DNA of 64,000 nucleotides from Daphnia pulex (taxonomy: Eukaryota; Arthropoda; Branchiopoda; Diplostraca; Daphniidae): NCBI RefSeq assembly GCF_021134715.1, contig NC_060023.1, positions 4,278,001 to 4,342,000 on the forward strand. Reading direction: 5' to 3'. Made by a program: the position numbers and the translations under genes. A model generated the notes under the pieces. That model did not search any database and had not been told where the DNA came from. It was given only the letters and a program-made list of their open reading frames with translations. This document shows, one piece after another, positions 22,398-32,793 of this stretch. Each line of letters starts with the position of its first letter. Positions within the stretch are counted from its first letter, which is position 1.

Positions 22398-22468
22398 AGC
22401 AGAGCGTAGTTTCGATCTACGGACCTCTGTGTTATGGGCCCAGCACGCTTCCGCTGCGCCACTCTGCT
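22398..22468 (-). tRNA. tRNA-iMet(CAT)
   Basis: One C-to-A change in the 3' anticodon stem breaks one of the three G-C pairs typical of initiators. Confidence 0.85.
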
Positions 22469-22731
22469 TGAATCTACTAATTCAAAAATAGAAACTCATT
22501 CAAAAAAATGTGTACTTCTGTTGATCATTGGCGATTCCAATTTTCATAATTCTCGCCTAAGATGTTAACCAACACGATTGACATGGTTTTGTATTAAAGT
22601 TACTTTTTATTAGATTCCTTAGTGACTCACGATCTATTTGTTGATTTATTTTTAATAATATCTACAAATTCGAAATCTGTTCAATTTACTCATTTGAAGA
22701 AATATTTCTGAGTTTTTTCCCATATAGTACA

Positions 22732-22801
22732 CCTTAGACCGGGAATCGAACCCGGGCCGCCCACGTGGCAAGCGAGCATTCTACCACTGAACCATCGATG
22801 C
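22732..22801 (-). tRNA. tRNA-Gly(GCC), degenerate acceptor
   Basis: Type B spacer. The 3' acceptor strand is TCTAAGG, giving three mismatches with GCATCGA, so it is probably poorly processed. The rest is consensus. Confidence 0.65.
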
Positions 22802-22874
22802 GACATTGCTCAAGTCTACTGTGCACAGAGAAAATTTTAGAAAATACATTGCATCATCAAAAAAACATTTGTCT

Positions 22875-22945
22875 AGCAGAGCGTAGTTTCGATCTACGGA
22901 CCTCTGGGTTATGGGCCCAGCACGCTTCCGCTGCGCCACTCTGCT
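22875..22945 (-). tRNA. tRNA-iMet(CAT)
   Basis: Exact array consensus; all stems pair. Confidence 0.96.
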
Positions 22946-23208
22946 TAGATCAATTCTTTCAAAAATAGAAACTCATTCAAAAAAATGTGTTCTTCTGTTG
23001 ATCATTGGCGATTCAAATTTTCATAATTATCGCCTAAGATGTTAACCAACACGATTGACATGGTTTTGTATTAAAGTTACTTTTTATTAGATTCCTTAGT
23101 GACTCACGATCTATTTGTTGATTTATTTTTAATAATATCTACAAATTCGAAATCTGTTCAATTTACTCATTTGAAGAAATATTTCTGAGTTTTTTCCCAT
23201 ATAGTACA

Positions 23209-23278
23209 CCTTAGACCGGGAATCGAACCCGGACCGCCCACGTGGCAAGCGAGCATTCTACCACTGAACCATCGATGC
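23209..23278 (-). tRNA. tRNA-Gly(GCC), degenerate acceptor
   Basis: Same three acceptor mismatches as the copy at 22732, plus a variable-loop C48 to T, marking a recent duplication of that unit. Confidence 0.65.
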
Positions 23279-23351
23279 GACATTGATCAAGTCTACTGTG
23301 CACAGAGAAAATTTTAGAAAATACATTGCATCATCAAAAAAACATTTGTCT

Positions 23352-23422
23352 AGCAGAGCGTAGTTTCGATCTACGGACCTCTGGGTTATGGGCCCAGCAC
23401 ACTTCCGCTGCGCCACTCTGCT
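23352..23422 (-). tRNA. tRNA-iMet(CAT)
   Basis: One change turns a D-stem G-C pair into a G-U wobble. The same variant recurs in several later copies. Confidence 0.92.
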
Positions 23423-23625
23423 TGGATATTCTCTTTCAAAAATAGAAACTCATTCCAAAAAATGTGTACTTCTGTTGTTCATTGGCGATTCCAATTTTCA
23501 TAATTATCATCTAAGATTTTAACCCACACGATTGACATCGTTTTGTAATAATGTAACTTTTGATTAGATTCCTACAAAACTACTCATTTGAAGAAATATT
23601 TCTGAGGTCTTACCAAACTAGTACT

Positions 23626-23695
23626 GCATCGACCGGGAATCAAACCCGGGCCGCCCACGTGGCAAGCGAGCATTCTACCACTGAACCATCGATGC
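23626..23695 (-). tRNA. tRNA-Gly(GCC)
   Basis: Type A, with a perfect acceptor stem. The T loop has C56 changed to T, which weakens the contact with the D loop and the B box. Confidence 0.85.
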
Positions 23696-23769
23696 GACAT
23701 TATGCAAATTTACTGTGCACAGAGAAATTTTTAGAAAATACATTGCATCATCAAAAAAACCATTTGTCT

Positions 23770-23840
23770 AGCAGAGCGTAGTTTCGATCTACGGACCTCT
23801 GGGTTATGGGCCCAGCACGCTTCCGCTGCGCCACTCTGCT
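23770..23840 (-). tRNA. tRNA-iMet(CAT)
   Basis: Exact consensus gene. The 3' flank has one extra base before the T run. Confidence 0.95.
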
Positions 23841-24043
23841 TGGATCTACTATTTCAAAAATAGAAACTCATTCAAAAAAATGTGCACTTCTGTTGATCAT
23901 TGGCGATTCCAATTTTCATAATTATCATCTAAGATTTTAACCCACACGATTGACATGGTTTTGTAATAATGTAACTTTTGATTAGATTCCTACAAAACTA
24001 CTCATTTGAAGAAATATTTCTGGGGTCTTACCAAACTAGTACT

Positions 24044-24113
24044 GCTTAGACCGGGAATCGAACCCGGACCGCCTACGTGGCAAGCGAGCATTCTACCACT
24101 GAACCATCGATGC
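24044..24113 (-). tRNA. tRNA-Gly(GCC), degenerate
   Basis: Type A. Two acceptor mismatches, one anticodon-stem mismatch (C29 opposite A41) and C48 to T. Confidence 0.6.
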
Positions 24114-24186
24114 GACATTGCCCAAGTCTACTGTGCATAGAGAATTTTTTAAAAAATACATTGCATCATCAAAAAAACATTTGTCT

Positions 24187-24257
24187 AGCAGAGCGTAGTT
24201 TCGATCTACGGACCTCTGGGTTATGGGCCCAGCACGCTTCCGCTGCGCCACTCTGCT
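24187..24257 (-). tRNA. tRNA-iMet(CAT)
   Basis: Exact array consensus. Confidence 0.96.
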
Positions 24258-24520
24258 TAGATCAATTCTTTCAAAAATAGAAACTCATTCAAAAAAATGT
24301 GTTCTTCTGTTGATCATTGGCGATTCCAATTTTCATAATTCTCGCCTAAGATGTTAACCAACACGATTGACATGGTTTTGTATTAAAGTTACTTTTTATT
24401 AGATTCCTTAGTGACTCACGATCTATTTGTTGATTTATTTTTAATAATATCTACAAATTCGAAATCTGTTCAATTTACTCATTTGAAGAAATATTTCTGA
24501 GTTTTTACCCATATAGTACT

Positions 24521-24590
24521 GCATAGACCGGGAATCGAAACCGGGCCGCCCACGTGGCAAGCGAGCATTCTACCACTGAACCATCGATAC
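24521..24590 (-). tRNA. tRNA-Gly(GCC), variant
   Basis: Type B. C5 opposite U68, as in nearly all type B copies, U2-G71 wobble, and the invariant G53 changed to T, which opens the T stem. Confidence 0.65.
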
Positions 24591-24663
24591 GATATTGCTC
24601 AAGTCTACTGTCCACAGAGAAAATTTTAGAAAATACATTGCATCATCAAAAAAACATTTGTCT

Positions 24664-24734
24664 AGCAGAGCGTAGTTTCGATCTACGGACCTCTGGGTTA
24701 TGGGCCCAGCACGCTTCCGCTGCGCCACTCTGCT
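24664..24734 (-). tRNA. tRNA-iMet(CAT)
   Basis: Exact array consensus. Confidence 0.96.
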
Positions 24735-24937
24735 TGGATCTAATATTTCAAAAATAGAAACTCATTCAAAAAAATGTGTACTTCTGTTGTTCATTGGCGA
24801 TTCCAATTTTCATAATTATCATCTAAGATTTTAACCCACACGATCGACATCGTTTTGTAATAATGTAACTTTTGATTAGATTCCTACAAAACTACTCATT
24901 TGAAGAAATATTTCTGAGGTCTTACCAAACTAGTACT

Positions 24938-25007
24938 GCATCGACCGGGAATCAAACCCGGGCCGCCCATTTGGCAAGCGAGCATTCTACCACTGAACCA
25001 TCGATGC
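24938..25007 (-). tRNA. tRNA-Gly(GCC), variant
   Basis: Type A. C56 to T, plus A at positions 38 and 39, breaking the closing pair of the anticodon loop. Confidence 0.7.
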
Positions 25008-25080
25008 GACATTATGCAAATTTACTGTGCACAGAGAAATTTTTAGAAAATACATTGCATCATCAAAAAAACATTTGTCT

Positions 25081-25151
25081 AGCAGAGCGTAGTTTCGATC
25101 TACGGACCTCTGGGTTATGGGCCCAGCACGCTTCCGCCGCGCCACTCTGCT
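25081..25151 (-). tRNA. tRNA-iMet(CAT)
   Basis: One change at the near-invariant A14 of the D loop (to G), inside the A box. Confidence 0.85.
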
Positions 25152-25354
25152 TGGATCTACTATTTCAAAAATAGAAACTCATTAAAAAAAATGTGTACTT
25201 CTGTTGATCATTGGCGATTCCAATTTTCATAATTATCATCTAAGATTTTAACCCACACGATTGACATGGTTTTGTAATAATGTAACTTTTGATTAGATTC
25301 CTACAAAACTACTCATTTGAAGAAATATTTCTGAGGTCTTACCAAACTAGTACT

Positions 25355-25424
25355 GCATCGACCGGGAATCAAACCCGGGCCGCCCACGTGGCAAGCGAGC
25401 ATTCTACCACTGAACCATCGATGC
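25355..25424 (-). tRNA. tRNA-Gly(GCC)
   Basis: Type A. All stems pair; only C56 to T. Confidence 0.87.
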
Positions 25425-25498
25425 GACATTGTGCAAATTTACTGTGCACAGAGAAATTTTTAGAAAATACATTGCATCATCAAAAAAACCATTTGTCT

Positions 25499-25569
25499 AG
25501 CAGAGCGTAGTTTCGATCTACGGACATCTGGGTTATGGGCCCAGCACGCTTCCGCTGCGCCACTCTGCT
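25499..25569 (-). tRNA. tRNA-iMet(CAT)
   Basis: One variable-loop change (G to T). Last gene before the DIRS insertion. Confidence 0.93.
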
Positions 25570-25909
25570 TGGATCTACTATTTCAAAAATAGAAACTCAT
25601 TCAAAAAAATGTGCACTTCTGTTGATCATTGGCGATTCCAATTTTCATAATTATCATCTAAGATTTTAACCCACACGATTGACATGGTTTTGTAATAATG
25701 TGATCACTTTTCTATGAAGTGAATGGTTGTAACCATATAGTCTTATATAAGACTATCTGGCAACAGTGTTTCCAACACTGTAGCAGACAACTATTCACAA
25801 GCAAGTCCCGGCCGGGGAAACACGTGAAATTGTGTTACAGTCCTTCAATTTAGTGAAAATCAACATACTTGGATTAACTTGACATTGAATTCGAAGAAAA
25901 AGTGCTACT

Positions 25910-27520
25910 ATGGCGAAACCCTTTTTCCCAAAGGACTGGGAAACCCTCACGGCAGAAGATTTGGCCACTGCCAGAGCTAGATTGGCGGGATTCATCGAGG
26001 CCGTTCCGGATCGTGAAAAAGTTCTCCGTGAGGTAATAAGATTTTTAAATGCAAATCGTTCACCTGGAAGAATTGTATGTCACTGACGGGATATGATAGG
26101 CTGCATGTAACCAGTCATGAGCCAATTAAAATTTATTACAAATTTAGCCAACAACGACGACACGACGACGTGATATTTCATATTGCATGTCCCAGTCATG
26201 AGTATTGCATTGTCGTTTGTTTGGCTGCTGTATCTTTTACCTTTATTTTCAGCAACTAAGTTCAATTTAACCAACGCCGGATAGGCAAGTGGCGTCAAAT
26301 AAATTCAAATTTTTTAATGTAGATCGAGAAAAGCATTACCTTTCCGCCGGTGCTTTAATAAGCCAACATGGGCCCGTTGCCGAAAAATGTCAGAACCTAA
26401 CGTGCTTAACGAACGTTATGTCTGAGAAAATCGAATAATTTGCGGTTATGATTCCACTTATCCTTTCACTAATTGTGCTGCATGTAATAGACATGAGCCA
26501 AGACTCAACCGCATGTATTCAGCCATGGGTTGCAGTAATTGTAGATTACTTTGACGATGTTTTCCATCGATTCTTTTTTAACCTGTGAGCTGCATGTAAT
26601 CAGACATGAGCCAGGACCAACCGCATGTATTCAGCCATGGGTTACAGTAATTGACAGATACTTCGACGTTGTTTTCAACCGATCTTTTTAAACTAAAGCT
26701 GCATGTAACCAGACATGAGCCGGGAATTAAACGCATGTACACAGCCATGGTTTGAGAGAATTACACCAACAGTCGGACTGCATGTAACCAGACATGAGCC
26801 AAGAGAGAAACACCACCGATCCAATCTCTGAGAAACGTTTCTATCCGATCATAGGATACAGCCAAGATCTTTAGTCATAAGATGCTTGTTTACTGTAAAT
26901 ATGGAATTCTCCAATGACAACAACTGTTATTTGTTTGTCTATTACAGCAACTGGAAGCTACACAAAAGGCCCTGCTGCCTCTTCAAAATGGAATCCTTAC
27001 ATCAATAGCCTTGATTAATACAATGCCCGCCGGCGTCACGAAACAAGCAGCCATGAATACTCTTGCCGAGTTCCGAAAATCGGATGAATCCATGCGAGAT
27101 CGCCTCTTTGTACTACAAGTGTGGCGCAAATACGATCAAGAAACTGCCGACAAGCTTGCACGACGAAAGGCTGGTGAGTTCCTGGACCCGGAACTGGCAA
27201 AGGTGTTGGAAGAGCGGGAGAAGAAGATGGACCGCGAGAAACGTGAACGTGAGAGAGAAAAAGAGAGACACGGCAGCCGATGAAAACGCTACAAAGGTGG
27301 CGCATCCTACCACGGCGACTACTCTTTAAGCCGATCGGATCATGGACCCTACCAATCTACCGGACGTGGTGGCCATGGACACGGTGGTGGTGGCTATGGA
27401 CACGGAGGTCGAGGTGGGAACACGAGAGACGGAAAACGACCAGACAAGTCGGAATTCAAATGTCATCTCTGCGGGCAACCGGGAAATTTTTTCAAACAAT
27501 GTCCAAAGCAACACAAGTAA
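25910..27520 (+). CDS. DIRS copy 1 gag-like region (fossil)
   Basis: Candidate nucleocapsid gene in two blocks. The first (about 41 codons, from MAKPFFPKDWETLTAEDL) ends at a GT. The second begins after a TCTATTACAG acceptor-like site and encodes a helical, Lys/Glu-rich region, an RG/GGH-rich tail and a zinc-knuckle-like Cys cluster near its end. The roughly 0.9 kb between the blocks looks like an intron and holds a repeated CTGCATGTAA / GACATGAGCC motif. This region is broken in this copy. Confidence 0.7.
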
Positions 27521-27562
27521 ACATTCCGCTGTCTACTACTAATGAGTCAATAAACAATAAAT

Positions 27563-29761
27563 GTGTTGTACAGGAGACTTATACGGAATTTTTTATTATT
27601 TGTGTTCAACTACTGCAGTGAACTGGTAGACACTGGTGCCTCTGACACTGGACGGCATGTTGCTGAGGCAGACAGCCCGAGGCCAGACGAGAGTTTTGCT
27701 CAACAAAAGAGCACTCCTGTGATAGAGTTCTATCCTGGTTCAATCCATTCAGAAGATGTCAGGGCTTTCTGGCAGAATGACCTACAGGCCAGTGAATGGG
27801 TTATGGACGTATTAACCCAGGGATATGTAATCCCTTTCGTTGAATCACCTCCAGCTTACGAGGAGGCCAACAACAAATCGGCTATGCAAGATATGCCTTT
27901 TGTTATTCAAGCGGTCGCTGAACTTCAAAAACGTGGAGTTATTGAGTTCAGAGACAAGAAGCCGCTCTGCGTATCTCCTTTAACGGTATCAAAGAAATTC
28001 GGCCGAGACGGTATAACCAAAAACAGACTCTGTTGGGACGGGTCCAGATGTGTCAACTTGTATGTAAAGGAACAAAAAGTTGTGCTCTCCCATCTTCGGA
28101 GGTCGTTGGAGATAACAAGAGAAGGGGACTTCCAAGTGACGTACGATCTCAAGGCGGCCTACCATCACGTCCAGATTCACCCGTCACAAACAAAGTATTT
28201 AGGTGCTGCCATACCAAAACCAGACGGTGGTAAACAGTATTTTGTCTTCTTATACCTTCCCTTTGGACTGTCCTCAGCTGTACACTGTCTGACAAAGCTC
28301 TTCAAACCTGTGAACGCCTATATTCACGAAAAGGGGATTCGACATTCAATTTATCTGGACGACGGCAGGATCGTCGCAGAAACAAAGTGCAAAGCAGAAG
28401 ATCAACGTACGTTCGTCTACAAAGTTCTAAAATCTTCGGGATGGATACTGGAAGTCGAAAAATCCGACAAAGACGGAGATGCTAACCAGTCCAAGGAATA
28501 CCTCGGATTCATTATCGACACTGCCAGCATGACAGTCCGTCTTCAGGAAGCCAAGAAACAACGCATACTACAACAAGTTTCGGAGACGATCTCACACGGA
28601 TCGAAATCGTTTCCAGCCAAAGAATTAGCCGGAACTATCGGGAAAATAGTAGCAACGGAACCGGCACTAGGGCCGATAGTTGTAATAGCAGCCAGGGCTT
28701 CTTACGCAGTTTTAGAGGAGGCCACACAACGGAGAGGATGGAATTCGTCGTTGGTGATGAGTAAAGAAGCTCAAGACGGCTTACAATTCTTCGTCGACAA
28801 TTGCTCAGAATTTGACAATTCCCCCATTCGATCGGCGGCTACTGAAATTTCTGTCCTGTCCATCATCGGACCGCCCAGTTCATTCATGAAATCTAGTTTC
28901 GTCGCTAATCATGTGCGCACAAACGAAGAAAAAATCTGGGCCAGCGACGCGTCCGGATATGCAACCTGTGCCTACTCAATTAAAGGAGATCACCTTTATT
29001 TCCGTGGAATTTTAAACGAAGACGAAAGAATGTTGTCTTCCGGTCACCGAGAACTACTGGCTGTCGCAAAAACAATGGAATATTATGAACAAACAGGCAC
29101 GTTCACCACCAAGGCCACCAACATCTATTGGCTCACTGACAGCCAAAACTTGGTGACTTTTTTGACAAAAGGATCGGGAAAACGTCACATCCAAAAGGAT
29201 GTTTTTCAAATAATGATTCGTTGCAAGAGACTTAACACCAGAATTATCCCAATCCATCTACTACGAGACGACCCCCGAATTAAGATAGCAGACGATGGTT
29301 CAAAGACGACTGATACGGACAATTGGCAAGTCGATGACCAAACTTTCCAAAGGAACAGGACAAGATTTAAATTCACCATCGATCTATTCGCTTCCGACCG
29401 TAACTCAAAATGCCAACGTTTCTATTCCAATTTCTTTTGCCCTGGTACGTCAGGCATTGACGCTTTTTCCCATTCGTGGGATGACGAAGTGGCTTGGATC
29501 TGTCCACCAATACAGGAGATCATCAGAATTGTTAGACGATTAAAGACTTCAAGAACTACTGGAATTTTGTTCGTACCGAAATGGAAAACGGCGGATTACT
29601 GGGTGGAAATCTTTAACAATGAAGGCAGACTTCTGTGGCCTTTTAACTACATGAAAACCTGTAGGCCTTTCATCATTCAAGGAACTTACAATCCACATTC
29701 TCCATTTGCAGGGAAAACCAAATTTGAATTTCTTCAACTTTGTTTTGACTCACGTCTGTAG
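27563..29761 (+). CDS. DIRS copy 1 reverse transcriptase-RNase H polyprotein (fossil)
   Basis: 732 codons open. RT motifs: YDLKAAYHHVQIHP (about residue 194), LPFGLSSAVHCLTKLF, YLDDG (about 264) and KEYLGF. RNase H follows with WASDASG (about 461), the HREL helix and TDSQNL. The C-terminal part (TIDLFASDRNSKC, GIDAFSHSW, WICPP, FVPKW) is the segment usual after RNase H in DIRS elements, often labelled methylase-like. Reverse transcribes the element RNA. The start codon is uncertain because the gag region lies just upstream. Confidence 0.9.
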   Translation: MLYRRLIRNFLLFVFNYCSELVDTGASDTGRHVAEADSPRPDESFAQQKSTPVIEFYPGSIHSEDVRAFWQNDLQASEWVMDVLTQGYVIPFVESPPAYEEANNKSAMQDMPFVIQAVAELQKRGVIEFRDKKPLCVSPLTVSKKFGRDGITKNRLCWDGSRCVNLYVKEQKVVLSHLRRSLEITREGDFQVTYDLKAAYHHVQIHPSQTKYLGAAIPKPDGGKQYFVFLYLPFGLSSAVHCLTKLFKPVNAYIHEKGIRHSIYLDDGRIVAETKCKAEDQRTFVYKVLKSSGWILEVEKSDKDGDANQSKEYLGFIIDTASMTVRLQEAKKQRILQQVSETISHGSKSFPAKELAGTIGKIVATEPALGPIVVIAARASYAVLEEATQRRGWNSSLVMSKEAQDGLQFFVDNCSEFDNSPIRSAATEISVLSIIGPPSSFMKSSFVANHVRTNEEKIWASDASGYATCAYSIKGDHLYFRGILNEDERMLSSGHRELLAVAKTMEYYEQTGTFTTKATNIYWLTDSQNLVTFLTKGSGKRHIQKDVFQIMIRCKRLNTRIIPIHLLRDDPRIKIADDGSKTTDTDNWQVDDQTFQRNRTRFKFTIDLFASDRNSKCQRFYSNFFCPGTSGIDAFSHSWDDEVAWICPPIQEIIRIVRRLKTSRTTGILFVPKWKTADYWVEIFNNEGRLLWPFNYMKTCRPFIIQGTYNPHSPFAGKTKFEFLQLCFDSRL

Positions 29762-29846
29762 GACCAAACAATGTTTCGATTAAATAAATGACGAAATGGC
29801 GAATGTGACAAAGACTGCCAGTTACATTAATTATTATTTGTACAAC

Positions 29847-30743
29847 TCAAACTTTCTTTTGCAACAACTCCGACATAGAGAGACGACTTGGGATGGAGAG
29901 ATCAACATATTTGGCGGGCATTGCATCGGAACGCCACCCTCCCAGACGTTTCAGCTGTTTGTCAGTAGCTCCATGAGCTGCTGCTGTAGTCGCTCCACCT
30001 CTCTTTCCAGAATGCTCACCGTAGAGTTTCTCGTCGTAACCCAACAAGTTCATCAACTTCTTCAGGTCAGTCAAAGCCCCACTGTACGGTACAGATTTGG
30101 CAGGATTTGGGGAATTTTTGGCAGTACACAAAGGAACGAGATAACCATCGTAGGAAAGGCCAAGGAATCGGAAATAGTTCAACGTAAGCTGAACACGACA
30201 GCGTTTAACGTCTGGATTTGAGGCTACTACACGCTCACCACCCTCGGTATACTGGTCGTTCTTCCCACCTTTGAATAAAATCCTCAGATGGGGCGAAGGG
30301 TCCGTGACGTAGTTGACGTCTTTTCTACAAAGCTTGACGATGTCGCTAAACCTTCCGAGAGTGTGATACTCCATCGAGATCCTCCATACTGTTCTCCAGA
30401 GAACAACAGACGCCCGCAGTCCGTCTCTTCCATGTTGAGTTTGGTAGAGGTGGGCATACATCTTGTCCAGAATTTCTTCAGTAATTGGCAATTTGGCAGC
30501 ACGAGTCTGTGGATGTTCATTACGAAACCCACGAAACAAAGTGGATATTGTTTCATGAGTTGTCGGCGACGGCAGCATACGAATCCGATGCTCATTAGCA
30601 ATGGCAGCACTCAGCATAACAACCTTGGAATAGGACTGGTCCCGCATCATCACGAGGGATAGACAAGCGGCCAAATGCTCATGACCAACCCCAAACTCTG
30701 GTACTTGGTTTCGGCAGCAAAATTCACGCCAGATTCCGTACAC
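29847..30743 (-). CDS. DIRS copy 1 tyrosine recombinase (fossil)
   Basis: 298 codons, antisense to gag and RT, tail to tail with the RT gene about 85 bp away. The catalytic pattern is visible: Arg in LGRFSDIVKL (about residue 130), HSGKRGGAT (about 245), LGGWRS, and a Tyr in KYVDLS (about 280). Expected to integrate a circular cDNA by strand exchange in a short core. The order of motifs matches DIRS/Ngaro recombinases. The opposite-strand arrangement recalls Volvox Kangaroo rather than classic DIRS1 or PAT. Confidence 0.88.
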   Translation of the reverse strand: MYGIWREFCCRNQVPEFGVGHEHLAACLSLVMMRDQSYSKVVMLSAAIANEHRIRMLPSPTTHETISTLFRGFRNEHPQTRAAKLPITEEILDKMYAHLYQTQHGRDGLRASVVLWRTVWRISMEYHTLGRFSDIVKLCRKDVNYVTDPSPHLRILFKGGKNDQYTEGGERVVASNPDVKRCRVQLTLNYFRFLGLSYDGYLVPLCTAKNSPNPAKSVPYSGALTDLKKLMNLLGYDEKLYGEHSGKRGGATTAAAHGATDKQLKRLGGWRSDAMPAKYVDLSIPSRLSMSELLQKKV

Positions 30744-31343
30744 GCGGTCGTACTATGGGATCGAAGGGAAGCATGTTTTCACTGGCATATCACTGCAAGT
30801 AATGAACGAAGGAATACCTGCTGCTTTTTTGAGCTTCGTACGGATTTCGACAGATAATGCTGAGCGGCTTCAAGACCAAAAGACAACTCGGATTTCTGAC
30901 CCTGGGCAGTTGACACGGTATCTAGACTTTGGCTCTCCATTTTTATACTACAGATTTGGACAGTACCGCTCACGAAATAACAGCAGCCGATGGTACTTTA
31001 AGACCGACGTTGCCTCGTATATGTTTTTTATCCTCATGTAGGCATCATACCAAATCGATTGCCTCAATTTAGTTCCATTGCTTGCCACTTTTATTTAAGA
31101 GGGTTACAGGTACTAATCACCTGGTATCTGGAATGAAGTGTTAGGGGTTTGTATGACCCAACCGCTTGCTTGGAACCTAATTATTTGATAGAGTATACAG
31201 TAGTATACAGTAAGGTACAGTAGTGAACGTAAGAGAAAAGTGTACTTTTCAAACGTGTTAACATTGAAAAGTAACTTTTGATTAGATTCCTACAAAACTA
31301 CTCATTTGAAGAAATATTTCTGATGTCTTACCAAACTAGTACT

Positions 31344-31413
31344 GCATCGACCGGGAATCGAACCCGGGCCGCCCACGTGGCAAGCGAGCATTCTACCACT
31401 GAACCATCGATGC
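31344..31413 (-). tRNA. tRNA-Gly(GCC)
   Basis: Exact array consensus with all stems paired, directly right of DIRS copy 1. Confidence 0.96.
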
Positions 31414-31486
31414 GACATTGCTCAAGTCTACTGTGCACAGAGAAGATTTTAGAAAATACATTGCATCATTAAAAAAACATTTGTCT

Positions 31487-31557
31487 AGCAGAGCGTAGTT
31501 TCGATCTACGGACCTCTGGGTTATGGGCCCAGCACGCTTCCGCTGCGCCACTCTGCT
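31487..31557 (-). tRNA. tRNA-iMet(CAT)
   Basis: Exact consensus gene. The flanking T run is slightly altered (AATGATG context). Confidence 0.95.
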
Positions 31558-31759
31558 TGAATATACTCTTTCAAAAATAGAAACTCATTCCAAAAAATGT
31601 GTACTTCTGTTGTTCATTGGCGATTCCAATTTTCATAATTATCATCTAAGATTTTAACCCACACGATTGACATGGTTTTGTAATAATGTAACTTTTGATT
31701 GATTCCTACAAAACTACTCATTTGAAGAAATATTTCTGAGGTCCTACCAAACTAGTACT

Positions 31760-31829
31760 GCATCGACCGGGAATCGAACCCGGGCCGCCCATGTGGCAAG
31801 CGAGCATTCTACCACTGAACCATCGATGC
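31760..31829 (-). tRNA. tRNA-Gly(GCC)
   Basis: Type A. One anticodon-stem change (G39 to A, opposite C31). Confidence 0.85.
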
Positions 31830-31902
31830 GACATTATGCAAATTTACTGTGCACAGAGAAATTTTTAGAAAATACATTGCATCATCAAAAAAACATTTGT
31901 CT

Positions 31903-31973
31903 AGCAGAGCGTAGTTTCGATCTATGGACCTCTGGGTTATGGGCCCAGCACGCTTCCGCTGCGCCACTCTGCT
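31903..31973 (-). tRNA. tRNA-iMet(CAT)
   Basis: One T-stem mismatch (A50 opposite C64). Confidence 0.88.
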
Positions 31974-32175
31974 TGAATATACTCTTTCAAAAATAGAAAC
32001 TCATTCCAAAAAATGTGTACTTCTGTTGTTCATTGGCGATTCCAATTTTCATAATTATCATCTAAGATTTTAACCCACACGATTGACATGGTTTTGTAAT
32101 AATGTAACTTTTGATTGATTCCTACAAAACTACTCATTTGAAGAAATATTTCTGAGGTCCTACCAAACTAGTACT

Positions 32176-32245
32176 GCATCGACCGGGAATCGAACCCGGG
32201 CCGCCCATGTGGCAAGCGAGCATTCTACCACTGAACCATCGATGC
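32176..32245 (-). tRNA. tRNA-Gly(GCC)
   Basis: Same G39-to-A variant as the previous Gly copy; duplicate unit. Confidence 0.85.
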
Positions 32246-32318
32246 GACATTATGCAAATTTACTGTGCACAGAGAAATTTTTAGAAAATACATTGCATCA
32301 TCAAAAAAACATTTGTCT

Positions 32319-32389
32319 AGCAGAGCGTAGTTTCGATCTATGGACCTCTGGGTTATGGGCCCAGCACGCTTCCGCTGCGCCACTCTGCT
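32319..32389 (-). tRNA. tRNA-iMet(CAT)
   Basis: Same T-stem mismatch as the copy at 31903. Confidence 0.88.
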
Positions 32390-32650
32390 TGGATCTACTA
32401 TTTCAAAAATAGAAACTCATTCAAAAAAATATGTACTTCTGTTGATCATTGGCGATTCCAATTTTCATAATTCTCGCCTAAGATGTTAACCAACACGATT
32501 GACATGGTTTTGTATTAAAGTTACTTTTGATTAGATTCCTTAGTGACTCACGATCTATTTGTTGATTTATTTTTAATAATATCTAAAAATTCGAAATCTG
32601 TTCAATTTACTCATTTGAAGAAATATTTCTGAGTTTTTACAACTTACGCT

Positions 32651-32720
32651 GCATAGACCGGGAATTGAACCCGGGCCGACTACGTGGCAAGCGAGCATTC
32701 TACCACTGAACCATCGATGC
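32651..32720 (-). tRNA. tRNA-Gly(GCC), degenerate
   Basis: Type B. C5-U68 mismatch, T-loop G57 to A, and two changes in the 3' anticodon stem. Confidence 0.55.
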
Positions 32721-32793
32721 GACATTGCTCAAATCTACTGTGCACAGAGAAAATTTTAGAAAATACATTGCATCATCAAAAAAACATTTGTCT

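Larger units (their letters stand above)
21916..25701. repeat. tRNA-Gly/tRNA-iMet tandem array, block 1
   Basis: Left end of the array, with eight Gly and nine initiator Met copies, all transcribed leftward. Each unit runs Gly gene, about 73 bp, iMet gene, then a spacer. Spacer type A (short) carries ACTTTTGATTAGATTCCTAC. Type B (about 60 bp longer) carries CTTAGTGACTCACGATC. On the transcribed strand each iMet gene is followed within 10 nt by a T7 run, a strong Pol III terminator. The block begins abruptly at AAGTCTACTG (21916) and ends inside a type A spacer at the DIRS insertion. Confidence 0.95.
25702..31272 (+). mobile_element. DIRS-type tyrosine-recombinase retroelement, copy 1 (fossil)
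   Basis: About 5.6 kb, inserted in a type A spacer. Left end GATCACTTTTCTATG, right end ACATTGAAAAGT. There is no target duplication; only GT is shared at both junctions (25700-25701 and 31271-31272). Parts in order: terminal region with strong hairpins, gag, RT-RNase H polyprotein, tyrosine recombinase on the opposite strand, right terminal region. The left end has ATAGTCTTATATAAGACTAT (perfect palindrome) and a GTGTTTCCAACAC hairpin. It has no LTRs and no DDE integrase. It looks nearly whole, with about one break, and is very similar to copy 2, so both are young. Confidence 0.9.

Noticed and set aside
27011-30221. Several short frames antisense or out of frame within the DIRS coding regions
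   Set aside because: Shadows of gag, RT-RNase H and recombinase genes, without motifs of their own.
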